From NCBI RefSeq assembly GCF_025319965.1, contig NZ_CP012549.1, forward strand, positions 1,612,001 through 1,676,000: 64,000 nucleotides of DNA, written 5' to 3'. A program made the position numbers and the translations under genes. Below the pieces are notes generated by a model. The model saw nothing but the letters and a program-made list of their open reading frames with translations, made no database searches and had not been told where the DNA came from. Below are positions 44,951 through 54,280 of this stretch, in pieces. Source of the stretch: Campylobacter sp. RM16187. Its GTDB lineage: Bacteria > Campylobacterota > Campylobacteria > Campylobacterales > Campylobacteraceae. Numbering within the stretch: position 1 is the first letter of the stretch; each line of letters opens with the position of its first letter.

Positions 44951-46216
44951 ATGGCACAAATTCGTAAATCAACAGGGATAATCGACTGGCTAGATCAAAG
45001 AATGGCAGTCAACAAAATGATGAAAGTGCTTGTTAGCGAGTACTGGATACCAAAAAACATAAATTTCTTATGGGCGATGGGCGTTATCCTAACAACTCTT
45101 TTTGTGTTGCTTTTGATAACAGGCTTTTTACTTATGATGTATTACAAGCCTGATATAAATTTAGCCTTTGACAGCGTAAACTACACTATCATGAAAGAGG
45201 TTGAGTACGGCTGGCTATGGCGACATATACACGCAGTTGCCGCATCTGTGATCTTTTTGATCATATACATTCACACATTTACCGCGATTTATTACGGTTC
45301 ATATAAAAAAGGAAGAGAGCTTATCTGGGTAAGCGGCATGTTGCTTTTCATACTATTTTCGGCTGAAGCTTTTAGCGGATATATGCTTCCATGGGGTCAA
45401 ATGAGCTACTGGGCGGCGATGGTTATCACAAACTTATTTGGCGGAATTCCTGTGATAGGAGATGCGGTAGTTGAGTGGATCAGAGGCGACTATGCGGTTA
45501 GCGACTCAACCCTAACACGCTTTTTCATGCTTCACGTATGCTTGCTTCCGCTTGTTTTAATAGCTGTTATCGCACTTCACTTCTATACGCTTAGAATTCC
45601 TCACGTAAACAATGAAACAGGCGAGGAAATAGACTTTGACATAGAAGCTGAAAAATATCTAAAAGGCGACAAGGCAAACGCGAAGGTTATACCTTTCTGG
45701 CCTGGATTTTTAGCAAAAGACTTCATGTATATCGGATTTTTCATGATCTTTTTCTTCTATCTTGTGTGCTTTCACTTCAACTTCGCGATGGATCCGATCA
45801 ACTTTGAGCCGGGCAACCCACTAAAAACTCCACCACACATCTATCCTGAGTGGTATTTCTTGTGGCAATATGAAATTTTACGCGGATTTTTCTTTGATAT
45901 ATTTGGCTTTTCTGCTTACAATATCGGTCTTATCGCGTTTGCATTTGCAGGTATCGCGCTATTTTTCATGCCGATATACGATAGAAGCGACGTTGTTGCT
46001 CCTGCGCACGAGAGAAAAGGCTTTTTCGTATGGTTCTGGCTACTAGTGATTGATATGATAATTCTTACGATATTTGGAAAGCTTCCTGCAGACGGAGTTA
46101 CAATGGGAATTTCAAATTCATGGATAGGATTTTACTCAACGATTACATTCTTTATCTTGCTTCTTGTGGTACTACCTATCATAACTACGCTTGAAAAGAA
46201 AAGGGGTGGCAAATGA
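44951..46216 (+). CDS. petB: Cytochrome b subunit of bc1 complex
   Basis: 421 residues with eight membrane helices. Heme histidines in WRHIHAVAAS, HTFTAIYYGS, FFMLHVCLLP and ALHFYTLR; quinone-site PEWYFLWQYE (PEWY) is intact. Overlaps petC by 4 bp. Confidence 0.96.
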   Translation: MAQIRKSTGIIDWLDQRMAVNKMMKVLVSEYWIPKNINFLWAMGVILTTLFVLLLITGFLLMMYYKPDINLAFDSVNYTIMKEVEYGWLWRHIHAVAASVIFLIIYIHTFTAIYYGSYKKGRELIWVSGMLLFILFSAEAFSGYMLPWGQMSYWAAMVITNLFGGIPVIGDAVVEWIRGDYAVSDSTLTRFFMLHVCLLPLVLIAVIALHFYTLRIPHVNNETGEEIDFDIEAEKYLKGDKANAKVIPFWPGFLAKDFMYIGFFMIFFFYLVCFHFNFAMDPINFEPGNPLKTPPHIYPEWYFLWQYEILRGFFFDIFGFSAYNIGLIAFAFAGIALFFMPIYDRSDVVAPAHERKGFFVWFWLLVIDMIILTIFGKLPADGVTMGISNSWIGFYSTITFFILLLVVLPIITTLEKKRGGK

Positions 46217-47241
46217 GAGAGCTAAAAATTCTTATAGTTGTTGTTGTTCTATCACTGATAACATACTGGGGCATTGAGCCTTACGCTCACTCGATCATGC
46301 ATCCTAAGGTAGATCCTGTTAATTACAACTTTGCCGAAGGCGACGTAAAGCAAGCTGAAGTAGTAGTTAGTAAAAGAGAGGCTGATTTAGAGAGCGCAAA
46401 AAAGCTTGGAGAATCAGCTAAGATAAAAAATGCGGAAAAAGACCTGCAAGAGGCGAAAGACTCTCTTGAAGAGTATAAAACTTTCTGGGCTGAAATAGGT
46501 GCTATAGACTTCAAAAAAGGCAACGCACAAAAAGGTGCAGAGGTGTTTATGAACGCAGGCTGTGCGGGTTGTCACGGACTTGAGGTTGCAGGCATGCCTG
46601 CTCCTATGGATAATGCAAGTGCAAGCGAAGCTTATAAGGTAGTTCCGCCTGATCTAAGCACTGCGGGATATCTATATGATGACGCTTTCCTTGCAGCGGT
46701 CATAAAAAATCCAAACATAGCGCTAAAACTAAAGCATAAATTTAATGACGAAAATCCTTACCCGATGCCTGCATTTTTCGGAGCGGGCGGTGAAGACATA
46801 AACCAAGAACTTGCCGATATGGTAGCTTATCTTAAGTCAGTTGCACCAAAAGAAGTAAGTGATGAGAAAGTATTTGCAGACTCTTGCCAAAGATGTCACG
46901 ACATGAAATACGAAAAACAATACGTCTTTACAAACCGCGTGAATTTAGCCGAATACATGGGGTCAAACCCACCTGATCTATCTATGATGATACGCTCAAA
47001 GGGTGCTGATTATTTGCATAAATTTATCAACGACACACAAAAAATGCTTCCTGGCACAGCTATGCCAAGAGTCGGTCTAAACAAAAAAGCCGAAGAGCAA
47101 GTCGTAGCTTATATGCAAAAAGCGGGCGATGAGAAAAAAGCCGAAAGAGAGAGTTTGGGAATTTACATAATGATATACTTCCTAATCTTTGGAATCTTTG
47201 GCTGGCTATGGAAACGCAAAGTTTGGAGCGAGCTTCACTAA
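46213..47241 (+). CDS. petC: Diheme cytochrome c1-type subunit of bc1 complex
   Basis: 342 residues with an N-terminal membrane anchor, a charged coiled-coil stretch (~45-95), two c-type heme sites (CAGCH and CQRCH) and a C-terminal membrane helix. This tandem diheme c in place of classic c1 is the epsilonproteobacterial form. It passes electrons to periplasmic cytochromes, which supply terminal reductases. Confidence 0.93.
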   Translation: MRELKILIVVVVLSLITYWGIEPYAHSIMHPKVDPVNYNFAEGDVKQAEVVVSKREADLESAKKLGESAKIKNAEKDLQEAKDSLEEYKTFWAEIGAIDFKKGNAQKGAEVFMNAGCAGCHGLEVAGMPAPMDNASASEAYKVVPPDLSTAGYLYDDAFLAAVIKNPNIALKLKHKFNDENPYPMPAFFGAGGEDINQELADMVAYLKSVAPKEVSDEKVFADSCQRCHDMKYEKQYVFTNRVNLAEYMGSNPPDLSMMIRSKGADYLHKFINDTQKMLPGTAMPRVGLNKKAEEQVVAYMQKAGDEKKAERESLGIYIMIYFLIFGIFGWLWKRKVWSELH

Positions 47242-47246
47242 AATTT

Positions 47247-47270
47247 AAGAGCCTATTTTTAGGCTCTTTT
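47247..47270 (+). terminator. Terminator after petABC
   Basis: AAGAGCCTA and TAGGCTCTT form a perfect 9-bp stem with a TTTT loop and a short T tail, right behind the petC stop. Confidence 0.85.
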
Positions 47271-47362
47271 CTCTCTGTTTTTAACCTCATATCTGATTTC
47301 AACTATCAAAATTTAGCTAAATTTCTGATATAATTCGCCCAAATTTTAGACAAAGGCAACCC

Positions 47363-47692
47363 GTGATAACAAACATCTATCTATTTTTAGCCGCATCGTT
47401 TTTTGAAATTTTTGGCTGCTTTTCGTTTTGGCTCTATTTTAGACTTGCCAAATCTCCCGCTTGGCTTGGAGTGGGGCTAATCTCACTCATACTATTTGCT
47501 TATATCCTAACCAAAATCGACCTTGAAGCCGCAGGCAGAATTTACGCTATATACGGTGGTATCTACATACTCTCTTCGTTTTTATGGATGGTGTTTGTAG
47601 AAAAAGAGATGATGAACAAATTTGACATCATAGGACTAGCCTTTGTGATCTTTGGAGCGGGAATTATATACTTTGGAAACAAACTAGCTTGA
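47363..47692 (+). CDS. YnfA/UPF0060 family membrane protein
   Basis: 109 residues with four membrane helices and the family pattern EIFGCFSFWLYFR ... GRIYAIYGGIYI. GTG start with AAAGG upstream; TATAAT at 47329-47334. Related to small multidrug-resistance proteins but the function of the family is not settled. Monocistronic. Confidence 0.88.
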   Translation: MITNIYLFLAASFFEIFGCFSFWLYFRLAKSPAWLGVGLISLILFAYILTKIDLEAAGRIYAIYGGIYILSSFLWMVFVEKEMMNKFDIIGLAFVIFGAGIIYFGNKLA

Positions 47693-47714
47693 GCGCAAAT
47701 TTTATCGCGCTCAA
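47689..47714. terminator. Terminator between ynfA and the DUF4198 gene
   Basis: TTGAGCGC and GCGCTCAA, 8-bp stem, 10-base loop. It overlaps the ynfA stop codon and stands between convergent genes. Confidence 0.75.
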
Positions 47715-47729
47715 ATTTAGCTTTTAAAT

Positions 47730-48626
47730 TTATCTTTCTTTTACGAAAAATGTTACAGTGGCATTATAGCCTTTTTGTAACGCTTTTCCGACTAGCTCAG
47801 GGGCTATTTTTTTATTTATGTCTTTTCTTAGATTTACTACTGCAAGCCATCTACCACTAGAGGTTACACGAAATTTAGTTTTACCATTACTATTTATGTA
47901 AGAACCTATAAATCCTGCTCCGCTTTGCTCGCCATGAGCTTTAATTGTGATCGGCATACCGTTTATTTTTTCATTTAAAGGTTCGCCCATAAACAAAACC
48001 TCAAACTCTACTTCATCACCTACTTTTAAATTGCTTAAGTCACTAATAGGGATTATTTCAAGATCATGCCCTATTGGTTTTGGTTTTTTCCATTCGCCTA
48101 CACTTACATAAGCCTTAGCAAAACTTTGAAAATTCAAAGACATTGAAATTTCTTTTGCGCCCTTTATCTCATTTAGATAAATTCTGCCCCATTTTTCTCT
48201 ACCTTTTTCATCTTTCCAAGTAGAGAATTGAACGTTTCTTGTTGCTGCAGCTACTTGATATACACCTTTTGCTGAAGTATCTGTAAAATAAACTTTATTT
48301 GCAAGCATATCTCCGTTAAAAATCAAAGCTTCAGGAAAATCTTTACTAGGTTTTTCTTGATAGATCCTTGTCTCAATACCTTCATTGGCAGCTTTATCAA
48401 ATTTAAACTCCGTCTTTTTCATATTCGGATCATAAATTTCATATTTCTCTAAACTATTTCCCATAAAGAAATCATCAAAAGGCAAGGCATGACCCCAGCC
48501 TATGTTTACACCTATGCTTCCGGGCTTATGCTCCATTGATTCACTTAAATTTATATAAAAATCATGAGCTTTTAAACCAAAAGCCATAGCGCATAATGCT
48601 ATTACGCTAAAAATCATCTTTTTCAT
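47730..48626 (-). CDS. DUF4198 periplasmic protein linked to a TonB receptor
   Basis: 298 residues. Signal peptide MKKMIFSVIALCAMAFGLKA, then HDFYINL and GVNIGWGHALPFDDF, the DUF4198 landmarks; a VKERcoo-terminal beta-rich end. Paralogue of the protein at 4086-4841. It begins 15 bp after the TonB receptor gene, as in nickel/cobalt uptake loci where a DUF4198 protein (NikK) works with a receptor (NikH), so a periplasmic metal-relay role is inferred. Confidence 0.78.
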   Translation of the reverse strand: MKKMIFSVIALCAMAFGLKAHDFYINLSESMEHKPGSIGVNIGWGHALPFDDFFMGNSLEKYEIYDPNMKKTEFKFDKAANEGIETRIYQEKPSKDFPEALIFNGDMLANKVYFTDTSAKGVYQVAAATRNVQFSTWKDEKGREKWGRIYLNEIKGAKEISMSLNFQSFAKAYVSVGEWKKPKPIGHDLEIIPISDLSNLKVGDEVEFEVLFMGEPLNEKINGMPITIKAHGEQSGAGFIGSYINSNGKTKFRVTSSGRWLAVVNLRKDINKKIAPELVGKALQKGYNATVTFFVKER

Positions 48627-48641
48627 TGTTTTCCCTTAATA

Positions 48642-50621
48642 TCATTTAAAATCATATTTTAGATTAAGACCCGCTCTCCAAACTCGCCCTTCGTTTATCG
48701 ATGATTCGCCACTAAGGCTATAATAAAGCTTATCGGTTAGGTTTTCAACCTCTACAAATGGAGTTAGGGTAAATCCGCTCATTTCATATCTATAGCTAAG
48801 TTTTGCATCAACGATAGTTTTGTTTTGGCTAGGATGTTTTGAGCCACCGCTATATTTCAAATCTAAAGCATTAGTAGCTTGAATTGAAAAATCAAATCCA
48901 GCCAAATCTACTATAGTTGCACCGTATTTTAAGCTTCTATCAGGCGTTCCGTATAACCTCTTACCCTCGGCGTTTTTAGTTTTTGAGTTTGAATATGCTA
49001 AATTTAGGATCAGCCAATCGGTCGGATAAAATTCACTTGAAATTTCAAATCCTCTTACTTTTGAATTTCCTTCGTTAAAATATAACCATTCATTGTTAGG
49101 AAGTAGTATAAGTCTTATTTGGTCTTTATAGTCGGTATTGTAATAACTTACTTCCAGATTTCCCCAATCACTAAGGCGTTGTTTTAATCCTATTTCATAG
49201 CCTTTTGCTTTCTCAGGCTTCAAATCAGGATTTCCTCCCAAAAATTTAGGTAGATATCTTTGCGGTGCGCTAGGCGTATTAAACGCTTTACTATATCCTG
49301 CCCAAAGCGTAGTATAATCATAGTCGGTACCTGCAAAAGGGAATATAGAGATACCAAAATTTGGGCTGGTAGCTTTCATCTTTTTACCTGCAGTATCATA
49401 GCTATCGTGACGAATTCCGGCCACAAAAAGAGCGTAAGGGATAGGCTTATACTCTATTTGAGCAAAAGGAGAGATATTTTTCTCGCTTTTATCAAAATCC
49501 ATACTAGGGCTTGGTTTTTCAAATTCATAATTTCTTGCATTCATATCGACTTTTTTATACTGCAAACCGACTATGTTTCTGAGCTTTTCGTCTTCTAGCC
49601 AATTTATTGTGCCTTTGATTTCGCCTTGTAATACTTTTTCTTTATAAATAGCATTGACCTGTTTTGCAAAAAAATCTTCGGGTTTTGTATTGGAGCCGTA
49701 AGTCATATCAAAAGTTCGCTTTATTAATCCTAAATTGGAATATAGAGAAAACATTTCACTAAATTTACCCTCATAGGTTAAAAATCCGCTCTTGGTATCA
49801 TATATATTGTTGTAGATATTGCTCCAATCGTTTTGATCATAATATGAGCCATACCAGCCTTGTGTCTTGTCGCTTTTGTCTTTTGTAAAATCAAAGCTTA
49901 TCTCATGGCTATCGGCAAAAGCATAATCAACACGTGCAAATATATTTTTTTGATCTTTTTCGGTATGAGGAATAGTGCCTTTTGGAGTTTTGTATTTATC
50001 TTGTTTAGATGAAGCTATATCAAGAAAGTAAGTGAGCGAATCCCCCCCCCCATTAAAATTGGTGCCTCCACCAAGGCTAAGATTTGCACCAAATTGTTTT
50101 CCTGTGCCTGCAAAGACTCCAGTTTCTATGAAAGGATTATTAGCATCGCCTTTTTTTCTGATAATATTTACAACACCTGAGGTTGCTTTAGCACCGTGAA
50201 TTGCTGCTTGAGGACCTTTTAATACCTCAATTCGCTCAATTGAGTTCATAGACACAGAAGGATTATTTGCTATGCCCGAAAAAAAATTCATATCTCTACC
50301 ATTACTTAGAACAGATGGGGTTTTACCGCGAATATATAAACTTTCTGCCATTCCTCCGCCCATAGGCTCAACTCCTGCCATATGTTTTATTGCCTTATAG
50401 GCATCTGTTGCGGAGGCTTTTGCCTTAATATCATCACTGGTGGTTATACCCACATTAGCCGGAACTTCTTCAACCTTTATCGGCGTTTTAGTAGCCGTTA
50501 CCGTAACTTCATCCAATGCTACTTTAGCAGGTTTTGTGTCTGCTTCTGCGGCATTAACTTGCAAAACAACAGCAGCGGTTAGAATAGAAAAAGTAAAAGC
50601 TTTTTCAAACGAATTCTTCAT
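48642..50621 (-). CDS. TonB-dependent outer-membrane receptor (3), with G10 tract
   Basis: 659 residues from the ATG at 50621, which has AAAGGAGGA upstream. Signal peptide ending VNAAEA, TonB-box-like DEVTVTATKT, plug with ESLYIRGKTPSV and QAAIHGAKATSGVVNIIRK, barrel ending LKYDFK. Ten consecutive G on the coding strand (50042-50051) encode Gly191-193 and leave the gene in frame here; a one-base slip would truncate it. Operon with the DUF4198 gene at 47730. Substrate unknown. Confidence 0.9.
   Translation of the reverse strand: MKNSFEKAFTFSILTAAVVLQVNAAEADTKPAKVALDEVTVTATKTPIKVEEVPANVGITTSDDIKAKASATDAYKAIKHMAGVEPMGGGMAESLYIRGKTPSVLSNGRDMNFFSGIANNPSVSMNSIERIEVLKGPQAAIHGAKATSGVVNIIRKKGDANNPFIETGVFAGTGKQFGANLSLGGGTNFNGGGDSLTYFLDIASSKQDKYKTPKGTIPHTEKDQKNIFARVDYAFADSHEISFDFTKDKSDKTQGWYGSYYDQNDWSNIYNNIYDTKSGFLTYEGKFSEMFSLYSNLGLIKRTFDMTYGSNTKPEDFFAKQVNAIYKEKVLQGEIKGTINWLEDEKLRNIVGLQYKKVDMNARNYEFEKPSPSMDFDKSEKNISPFAQIEYKPIPYALFVAGIRHDSYDTAGKKMKATSPNFGISIFPFAGTDYDYTTLWAGYSKAFNTPSAPQRYLPKFLGGNPDLKPEKAKGYEIGLKQRLSDWGNLEVSYYNTDYKDQIRLILLPNNEWLYFNEGNSKVRGFEISSEFYPTDWLILNLAYSNSKTKNAEGKRLYGTPDRSLKYGATIVDLAGFDFSIQATNALDLKYSGGSKHPSQNKTIVDAKLSYRYEMSGFTLTPFVEVENLTDKLYYSLSGESSINEGRVWRAGLNLKYDFK
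50042..50051 (-). repeat. G10 homopolymer inside the TonB receptor gene
   Basis: Ten C on the plus strand, so ten G in the gene. Poly-G tracts of 8-12 are the standard contingency loci of Campylobacter. In the window the gene is ON. Confidence 0.9.
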
Positions 50622-50644
50622 ATAATCCTCCTTTAATAAAAATA

Positions 50645-50668
50645 TTTCAATAACAATAATCATTGATA
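50645..50668 (-). promoter_or_regulatory. Possible Fur box before TonB receptor 3
   Basis: On the minus strand ATATCAATGATTATTGTTATT resembles part of the Fur consensus of alternating GATAAT/ATTATC units, 25-48 bp before the start. The match is partial, in very AT-rich DNA. Confidence 0.35.
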
Positions 50669-50837
50669 TTCAAACTATACTAAAAATTCCTTTAAAAATC
50701 ATTAATATACTATTTAATCAAATACTCTCTAAATAGATTTTTGTATTTTAAAGAGATATGTGTTTAATTTAATTAGTTAAGTGCAAATAAGTATTTTCGA
50801 AGTAAATAAAAATTTAAAGAGCAAGATATAATCAAGC

Positions 50838-51779
50838 TTACTTGCCCTCTTGGAAAGCTCCGACAGATAAAATTTTATTCATTCTAGCGCTTAAAATTTG
50901 CTCCATACTTTGATCTTCAAGCTTAGCAAGCTCATCTGTAAAATATGTCGCAAGTGCTTTTACGGCACTTTCTTTATCTCTATGAGCGCCGTTTATAGGC
51001 TCTTCGATAACGTCATCTATCAAATTTAGGCTCTTTAGATCATCGGCAGTTATCTTCATAGCCTTAGTAGCTTGCTCTTGCTTGCTTGGATCATTCCAAA
51101 GTATAGCGGCACAACCCTCAGGAGATATAACAGAAAATACCGAGTTTCTCATCATAGCAAGCTTATCAGCCACTCCTATCGCAAGCGCTCCGCCACTTCC
51201 ACCTTCGCCGATCACAACGGCTATCATAGGAGTTTTTAAATTTGCAAATTCAAAGAGGTTTCTAGCTATAGCTTCGCTCTGTCCGCGCTCTTCTGCCGCA
51301 ATTCCAGGATACGCACCCGGAGTGTCTATCAAAAATAGTATCGGCAAGCCAAATTTCTCGGCAAGCTTTGCCACACGAAGAGCTTTTCTATACCCTTCAG
51401 GATGAGGCATACCAAAATTTCTTTTTAGCTTGTTTTTGGTGCCGCGACCCTTTTGCTCGCCTATAACGACTACTTTTTTTGAGCCGATATAGCCTATATA
51501 GCAAACTATAGCATGATCATCGCGAAATGCCCTATCACCGTGAATTTCGTAATAATCAGTCATCATCCCGCGCACATAGTCTATCGCATACGGGCGATCA
51601 GGATGACGAGCAAGGCTTAGCCTTTGATACTCGTTTAAATTTTTGTAAATTTTAGCAGTCTCTTTTTCTAGATTTTTATTTAAAATTTCAACAGCATGCT
51701 CATCACCGCGAATTTTAGCATTCGCTATATCATCATCTATCTGCTTAATACTCTTTTCAAAATCTAAATAACTAGCCAT
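50838..51779 (-). CDS. accA: Acetyl-CoA carboxylase, carboxyltransferase alpha subunit
   Basis: 313 residues. N-terminal coiled-coil, then the crotonase-fold carboxyltransferase with [37 protein letters not shown] and [15 protein letters not shown]. With AccD it transfers carboxyl from biotin to acetyl-CoA. One base after fabF, so the two are co-transcribed. Confidence 0.96.
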   Translation of the reverse strand: MASYLDFEKSIKQIDDDIANAKIRGDEHAVEILNKNLEKETAKIYKNLNEYQRLSLARHPDRPYAIDYVRGMMTDYYEIHGDRAFRDDHAIVCYIGYIGSKKVVVIGEQKGRGTKNKLKRNFGMPHPEGYRKALRVAKLAEKFGLPILFLIDTPGAYPGIAAEERGQSEAIARNLFEFANLKTPMIAVVIGEGGSGGALAIGVADKLAMMRNSVFSVISPEGCAAILWNDPSKQEQATKAMKITADDLKSLNLIDDVIEEPINGAHRDKESAVKALATYFTDELAKLEDQSMEQILSARMNKILSVGAFQEGK

Positions 51780-51780
51780 T

Positions 51781-52992
51781 TTAATCCATTTTTTTAAATA
51801 CTACCGAACCGTTAGTTCCGCCAAAGCCAAACGAGTTACTCATGATAGCTTTAAGCTCGGCTTTTCTAGCGACATTTGGCACATAGTCCAAGTCGCACTC
51901 AGGATCTTTTGTTGTGTGATTTATAGTTGGAGGTATGATTCCATCACGCAAAGCCATGATAGAGATTACCGCTTCTATGGCTCCTGCGGCTCCTAAGCAG
52001 TGTCCGGTTTGACCCTTTGTAGAGCTCACAGGCGGGCAGTTGCTGCCAAATAGCTCTTTTAACGCTGCTGTTTCATTTCTATCGTTCGTTGGAGTTGAAG
52101 TTCCGTGAGCGTTGATGTAGTCGATCTTAACATCTCCTGCCATTTTAAGAGCTTTTTTCATAGCGTTTAGCGGTCCTTCAAGAGTCGGAGCTGTGATATG
52201 ATAAGCATCTCCACTCTCGCCAAAGCCTACTATCTCGGCATAAATTTTAGCTCCTCTTGCCTTGGCGCTTTCAAATTCCTCAAGTACCAAAGCACCGCTT
52301 CCTTCACCCATGACAAAGCCATCACGATCAGCGTCAAACGGACGAGAAGCTTTCTCAGGCTCATCGTTTCTGGTTGAAAGTGCCTTCATGGCGGCAAATC
52401 CGCCTACACCGACACCACATATTGTTGATTCTGCACCTACGACAAGCATTTTTTCGGCTTCGCCTATCATTATCGTCTTAGCAGCTTCACATATCGCATG
52501 CGTAGAAGCCGCACAAGCAGTAACGCTTGAAATGTTTGGTCCTCTAAGTCCATGCTCGATAGAGATTATACCGCCAAGCATATTTACTAGCGCAGAAGGG
52601 ATAAAAAACGGAGATATTTTTTTAGGACCTTTTTCGAGCAGTATATTTGAGTTTTTCTCGATATTTGGCAGTCCGCCGATACCGGCAGCCGAGCTTATGC
52701 CAAATTCGCTAGCGTCAAATTCGCCGAAATTTGCGTCCTGCATAGCTTCGCGAGCTGCTTTGATACCAAGTTGTATAAACCTATCGACTTTCTTAACCTC
52801 TTTTCCGTCCATTACGGTTAGAGGATCAAAGTCGGTAATTTCAGCGGCGATTTGAACAGGATATTCAGAAACATCAAAAGACGTTATCTTCTTTACTCCG
52901 CTCTTGCCCTCGCAGATAGCTTTAAAAGAGCTCTCTTTATCGAGTCCAAGAGCATTTATCATACCGATTCCGGTGACTACAACTCTTCTCAA
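51781..52992 (-). CDS. fabF: 3-oxoacyl-ACP synthase II
   Basis: 403 residues. Active-site Cys in [10 protein letters not shown], His in [11 protein letters not shown] and [13 protein letters not shown], giving a complete Cys-His-His. TTG start with GGAG upstream. Elongates acyl-ACP. Member of fabG-acpP-fabF-accA. Confidence 0.96.
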   Translation of the reverse strand: MRRVVVTGIGMINALGLDKESSFKAICEGKSGVKKITSFDVSEYPVQIAAEITDFDPLTVMDGKEVKKVDRFIQLGIKAAREAMQDANFGEFDASEFGISSAAGIGGLPNIEKNSNILLEKGPKKISPFFIPSALVNMLGGIISIEHGLRGPNISSVTACAASTHAICEAAKTIMIGEAEKMLVVGAESTICGVGVGGFAAMKALSTRNDEPEKASRPFDADRDGFVMGEGSGALVLEEFESAKARGAKIYAEIVGFGESGDAYHITAPTLEGPLNAMKKALKMAGDVKIDYINAHGTSTPTNDRNETAALKELFGSNCPPVSSTKGQTGHCLGAAGAIEAVISIMALRDGIIPPTINHTTKDPECDLDYVPNVARKAELKAIMSNSFGFGGTNGSVVFKKMD

Positions 52993-53017
52993 TATATCTC
53001 CTTAGTTTAAAAAAGAA

Positions 53018-53251
53018 TTATTTATTTAGCTTCTCTATGTAAGTTACAACGTCATTTATGCTAATTAGTTTTTCAGCTTCACTGTCTGGAATTTCAACTT
53101 CAAATTTCTCTTCTAAAGCCATAACAAGCTCAACAACGTCAAGTGAATCAGCGCCTAGATCTTCGATAATCTTTGAATCAGGCTTAACAGCCTCAGGGCT
53201 TACGCTAAGTTGCTCAACAACAACATCTCTAACATCATCAAAAACTGCCAT
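53018..53251 (-). CDS. acpP: Acyl carrier protein
   Basis: 77 residues from the ATG at 53251, with AGGAGAC upstream. The phosphopantetheine site [14 protein letters not shown] is intact. Longer in-frame readings upstream run into fabG and lack a start signal. Between fabG and fabF. Confidence 0.96.
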   Translation of the reverse strand: MAVFDDVRDVVVEQLSVSPEAVKPDSKIIEDLGADSLDVVELVMALEEKFEVEIPDSEAEKLISINDVVTYIEKLNK

Positions 53252-53303
53252 TTCAGGTCTCCTTATAAAAAATGTTTCAGATTTTAATATATTTTTGCTT
53301 AAA

Positions 53304-54047
53304 CTACATATAAAGTCCGCCGTTAACCTTAAGCACATCGCCTGTCACATAACTTGCGTGATCGCTTAGTAAAAACGCGATAGTTTCGGCTACTTCGCTT
53401 GCATCTCCAAGGCGTTTTAGCGGGATGTTATTTATATAGTTTTGCTTGATTTCCTCGCTTAAAACCTCAGTCATATCTGTTTGTATAAAGCCCGGAGTTA
53501 CGCAGTTAAAGCGCACGTTTCTACTCGCTCCTTCTTTGGCAAGGCTCTTTGTCATCGCTATCATGCCGCCTTTACTGGCTGAATAATTAACCTGCCCTGC
53601 ATTTCCCATCTCGCCTACTATGGAAGCTACGTTTACAACGGCTCCAAAGCGCTTTTTACTCATCACTTTTAAAGCCTCTCTTGAGCCGATGAAGGCAGAT
53701 GTCAAATTTGCATTTAGAACGTTTATAAACTCGTCTGTTTTCATGCGAAGTGCGAGCTTGTCGTTTGTGATACCTGCGTTATTTACGAGATAACTTAGCT
53801 CGCCATCGGTATCAACAATCAAATTTATGCCTTTTATGAACTCATCTTCGTCGGTGGCGTCAAATTTTATCACCGCGGCAGCTCCGCCGTTAGATACGAT
53901 TTCAGCTTGCAAAGCATCTGCTATCTCAGGCTTTGAGCGGTAGTTTATCCATACTTTTAGTCCCATATTTGCAAGCGTTTTAGCTATCTGCGCACCTATG
54001 CCGCGGCTTGCACCGGTAATTAGAACATTTTTTCCACTAAATTTCAT
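53304..54047 (-). CDS. fabG: 3-oxoacyl-ACP reductase
   Basis: 247 residues from the ATG at 54047 (AAAGG upstream; upstream in-frame codons lack a signal). NADPH motif [14 protein letters not shown], catalytic YSASKGG. Short-chain dehydrogenase of fatty-acid elongation. First gene of fabG-acpP-fabF-accA. Confidence 0.95.
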   Translation of the reverse strand: MKFSGKNVLITGASRGIGAQIAKTLANMGLKVWINYRSKPEIADALQAEIVSNGGAAAVIKFDATDEDEFIKGINLIVDTDGELSYLVNNAGITNDKLALRMKTDEFINVLNANLTSAFIGSREALKVMSKKRFGAVVNVASIVGEMGNAGQVNYSASKGGMIAMTKSLAKEGASRNVRFNCVTPGFIQTDMTEVLSEEIKQNYINNIPLKRLGDASEVAETIAFLLSDHASYVTGDVLKVNGGLYM

Positions 54048-54280
54048 ATATTGCCTTTCTTGGCTTATCTTTTTCCGCTTACTCTGCACTAAATTTTTAA
54101 ATTTACACAGTTGCGTATCAGACATACGATCGTGTCGCAAATTTAAAATTAGCTTTGATTAAGCAAAAAGTATTAGCCTCTGTTTATAAATTTAAGATTT
54201 GGACAATTTTAGCAAAGTAAAGTTAAAAAAGCTTGATTAACTTAAATTTTAAACTCGACTAAAGACCGTTAAACGAGCAC

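Noticed and set aside
53252-53338. Long N-terminal extension of acpP
   Set aside because: ACP has a fixed size of about 77-80 residues; the extension overlaps the end of fabG.
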